Origin: Nonomuraea aurantiaca
GTDB lineage: Bacteria; Actinomycetota; Actinomycetes; Streptosporangiales; Streptosporangiaceae
Reading direction: 5' to 3'
DNA: 64,000 bases
NCBI RefSeq assembly: GCF_020215705.1
Contig: NZ_JAIWNB010000014.1
Coordinates: forward strand, 124,001 to 188,000
The position numbers were made by a program, and so were the translations under genes. Position 1 is the stretch's first letter; the number at the start of each line of letters is the position of its first letter. Under the pieces are notes generated by a model. It saw only the letters and a list, made by a program, of their open reading frames with translations, made no database searches and was not told the origin of the DNA. Positions 62,732 to 64,000 of the stretch are shown piece after piece.

Positions 62732-64000
62732 TCAGCCCAGGGGGAAGAGCGGAGTGTCGGCGTCTGTGGCCATCTTGGAGGTCCAGTTCTGCTTGTCCAG
62801 GTTGGACTCCAGGATCTCGTTCTTCTTCTTGGTCCCCGCCAGGATCCGCTCACCCTGCGCGGCCAGCGTCCGCAGTCGCGTGTCCGACGGCAGCTTGGTG
62901 ACCGTGCCGTCGCCCACGTTGATCTCCTTGACCACCGCTCCGGCAGGGCTCTGCGACAGCACCACCAGGTGCTCGCCGTCGCGCCAGGCCAGGTCCCGGA
63001 TCTCCTCGTCGTCGACCGTACTCAATGTCTGGAAATTTCCGAGCATGACGGCGGCGCCGCTTCCCGTGATGGCGCCGACGCGGATCTCGTGCTTGCCGAT
63101 CGTGACCGCCACCCGCACGCCGTCCCGGGCGATCCGCAGCCGCGTGACGTCGAACCCGTCGAGGCTGGGCGCGGCGATGCGTTCAGGCCCGCGCCCGGCG
63201 CCCGGATTGCACCGCAGCACCGCGCCGTTACGGCGGTCGTACGTCCATAGGGTGCCATCCCGATGCCAGGAAGGCGGCGTGAGATCGGCGTTCGCCCCCT
63301 GGATCCACTGCTGCCAGCGGCCGTCCGCCGCGGCTCTGGTCACCCAGATGCCGCCCGCGGTCGACTTGGCGGCGATGAGGTCGGCGCCCTGGCCGACGGA
63401 GAAGCCGCCGACCGCCACGGCGAAGCCGGAGTACAGGTTGTTCGCCTGACCGGCGGGTCCGGCCACGGGCCGGCCGGGGCCCTCGGTGGCCATCGCGTAG
63501 ACGGCGCCCTTGCTGGTGTAGTAGGCGGCGTTCGAGGAGGTGCCCAGCCAGGGGTCGCTGATGTTGGGCGGGATGGTCAGCGTGTCCGAGGAGTAGAACG
63601 GCTCGCCGTCCAGCTGCACCTCGATGTAGCGGCCGTTGGCCACGTTGTTGCTGGTCAGGCTCCATCTGAGCTGGGCCTGCAGTCCCCTGGTGAAGATGTC
63701 GCCCGAGTCGATGGGGCCGCTGAGGTTGATAATCACGCGGTCGTCCCCGGCGCGTACGGACTCGACCCGCGTGCCGTGCGGGAAGACGTTCTCCACGGCG
63801 CCCTGCAGCGCTTTGCTCGGGCCCTTGAGCAGGCGTTCGATGATCGTCTTGGCGAAGCTCTCGGTGGGCTTGAGCCGCAGCCGGACCCGGTCGACGACGA
63901 GCATGTCCGAGTTGGCGCCCCCGCTGCCGGGCGTGCCGTTCAGGTAGTAGAGGTTGGTCGGCCGGTACGCGCGGGTGACGTCCGCCTCGGTGAGCAGGAG
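62732..64000 (-). CDS. lpqB: LpqB lipoprotein, C-terminal part (cut by window edge)
   Basis: The frame is open from the right edge to the stop at 62732 and gives about 422 residues. Residues near the start (DVTRAYRPTNLYYLNGT) and the following 150 form the GerMN region with VRLRLKPTESFAKTIIERLL. The rest is the LpqB propeller-like domain (LDGFDVTRLRIARDGVRVAV). LpqB works with the MtrAB two-component system in cell division and envelope homeostasis. The signal peptide and mtrB lie beyond the window. Confidence 0.92.
   Translation of the reverse strand, partial: LLLTEADVTRAYRPTNLYYLNGTPGSGGANSDMLVVDRVRLRLKPTESFAKTIIERLLKGPSKALQGAVENVFPHGTRVESVRAGDDRVIINLSGPIDSGDIFTRGLQAQLRWSLTSNNVANGRYIEVQLDGEPFYSSDTLTIPPNISDPWLGTSSNAAYYTSKGAVYAMATEGPGRPVAGPAGQANNLYSGFAVAVGGFSVGQGADLIAAKSTAGGIWVTRAAADGRWQQWIQGANADLTPPSWHRDGTLWTYDRRNGAVLRCNPGAGRGPERIAAPSLDGFDVTRLRIARDGVRVAVTIGKHEIRVGAITGSGAAVMLGNFQTLSTVDDEEIRDLAWRDGEHLVVLSQSPAGAVVKEINVGDGTVTKLPSDTRLRTLAAQGERILAGTKKKNEILESNLDKQNWTSKMATDADTPLFPLG

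Overview
The window is high-GC actinobacterial chromosome. The prfB–ftsE–ftsX–smpB–ssrA block, the mtrAB-associated lpqB–comF–hpf–secA block, a DasR-type GlcNAc phosphotransferase locus, a giant NAD-glutamate dehydrogenase and many GTG starts all fit a Streptosporangiales-like genome (for example a Nonomuraea relative). The genus is an inference from gene content only.

Layout. 1–1.7 kb: the end of a LysR/amidotransferase pair, then a decayed stretch holding a vapC remnant. 1.7–8 kb: tmRNA with its own promoter and terminator, a lipoprotein PBP homologue that has lost its catalytic motifs, smpB, ftsX, ftsE, a small zinc-ribbon membrane protein and prfB. 8–17 kb: a lipoprotein, dispersed repeats, a truncated MmyB-type regulator, an NmrA-like protein, NAD-GDH and tryptophan 2,3-dioxygenase. 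16.5–21.9 kb: an ECF sigma/anti-sigma pair divergent from a four-gene envelope operon. That operon encodes a DUF4142 protein, a DUF1996 protein with a long Gln-rich tract, a ferric-reductase-like b-haem membrane protein and an NADH-binding NuoF-like/ferredoxin fusion; it ends in a 21-bp-stem hairpin. 22–25 kb: a Tat-exported bicovalent flavoenzyme, a GNAT and a SnoaL-like protein.

25–34 kb: a translationally coupled MFS / HyuA-like / DUF917 / PucR operon converges on hyuB–hyuA, suggesting import and opening of hydantoin- or lactam-like rings. 34–42 kb: an AraC regulator facing a quinone oxidoreductase and FMN reductase, an acetoacetyl-CoA synthetase, a LysR/class A beta-lactamase pair and an intact MecA-type PBP. 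42–46.7 kb: three HAD phosphatases, a secreted DUF2690 protein, a DUF6912-like protein and a GH3 lipoprotein. 46.8–52.8 kb: EI, HPr, EIIA, EIIB, a SIS protein, a DasR-like GntR regulator and EIIC, with a perfect dre-type palindrome between the SIS gene and the regulator. 53–64 kb: an Rv3235-like protein, secA, an AlkX/YcaQ-type protein lying between two degenerate repeat arrays, a LuxR response regulator preceded by a 25-codon ORF, hpf, comF and the 3' part of lpqB.

The strongest leads are the Gln-rich redox operon, the catalytically dead PBP translationally coupled to smpB, a repeat family placed just after stop codons, and many degenerate GC-rich tandem arrays between genes. No CRISPR array, tRNA, rRNA or intact insertion sequence was found. 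ssrA is the only RNA gene recognised.
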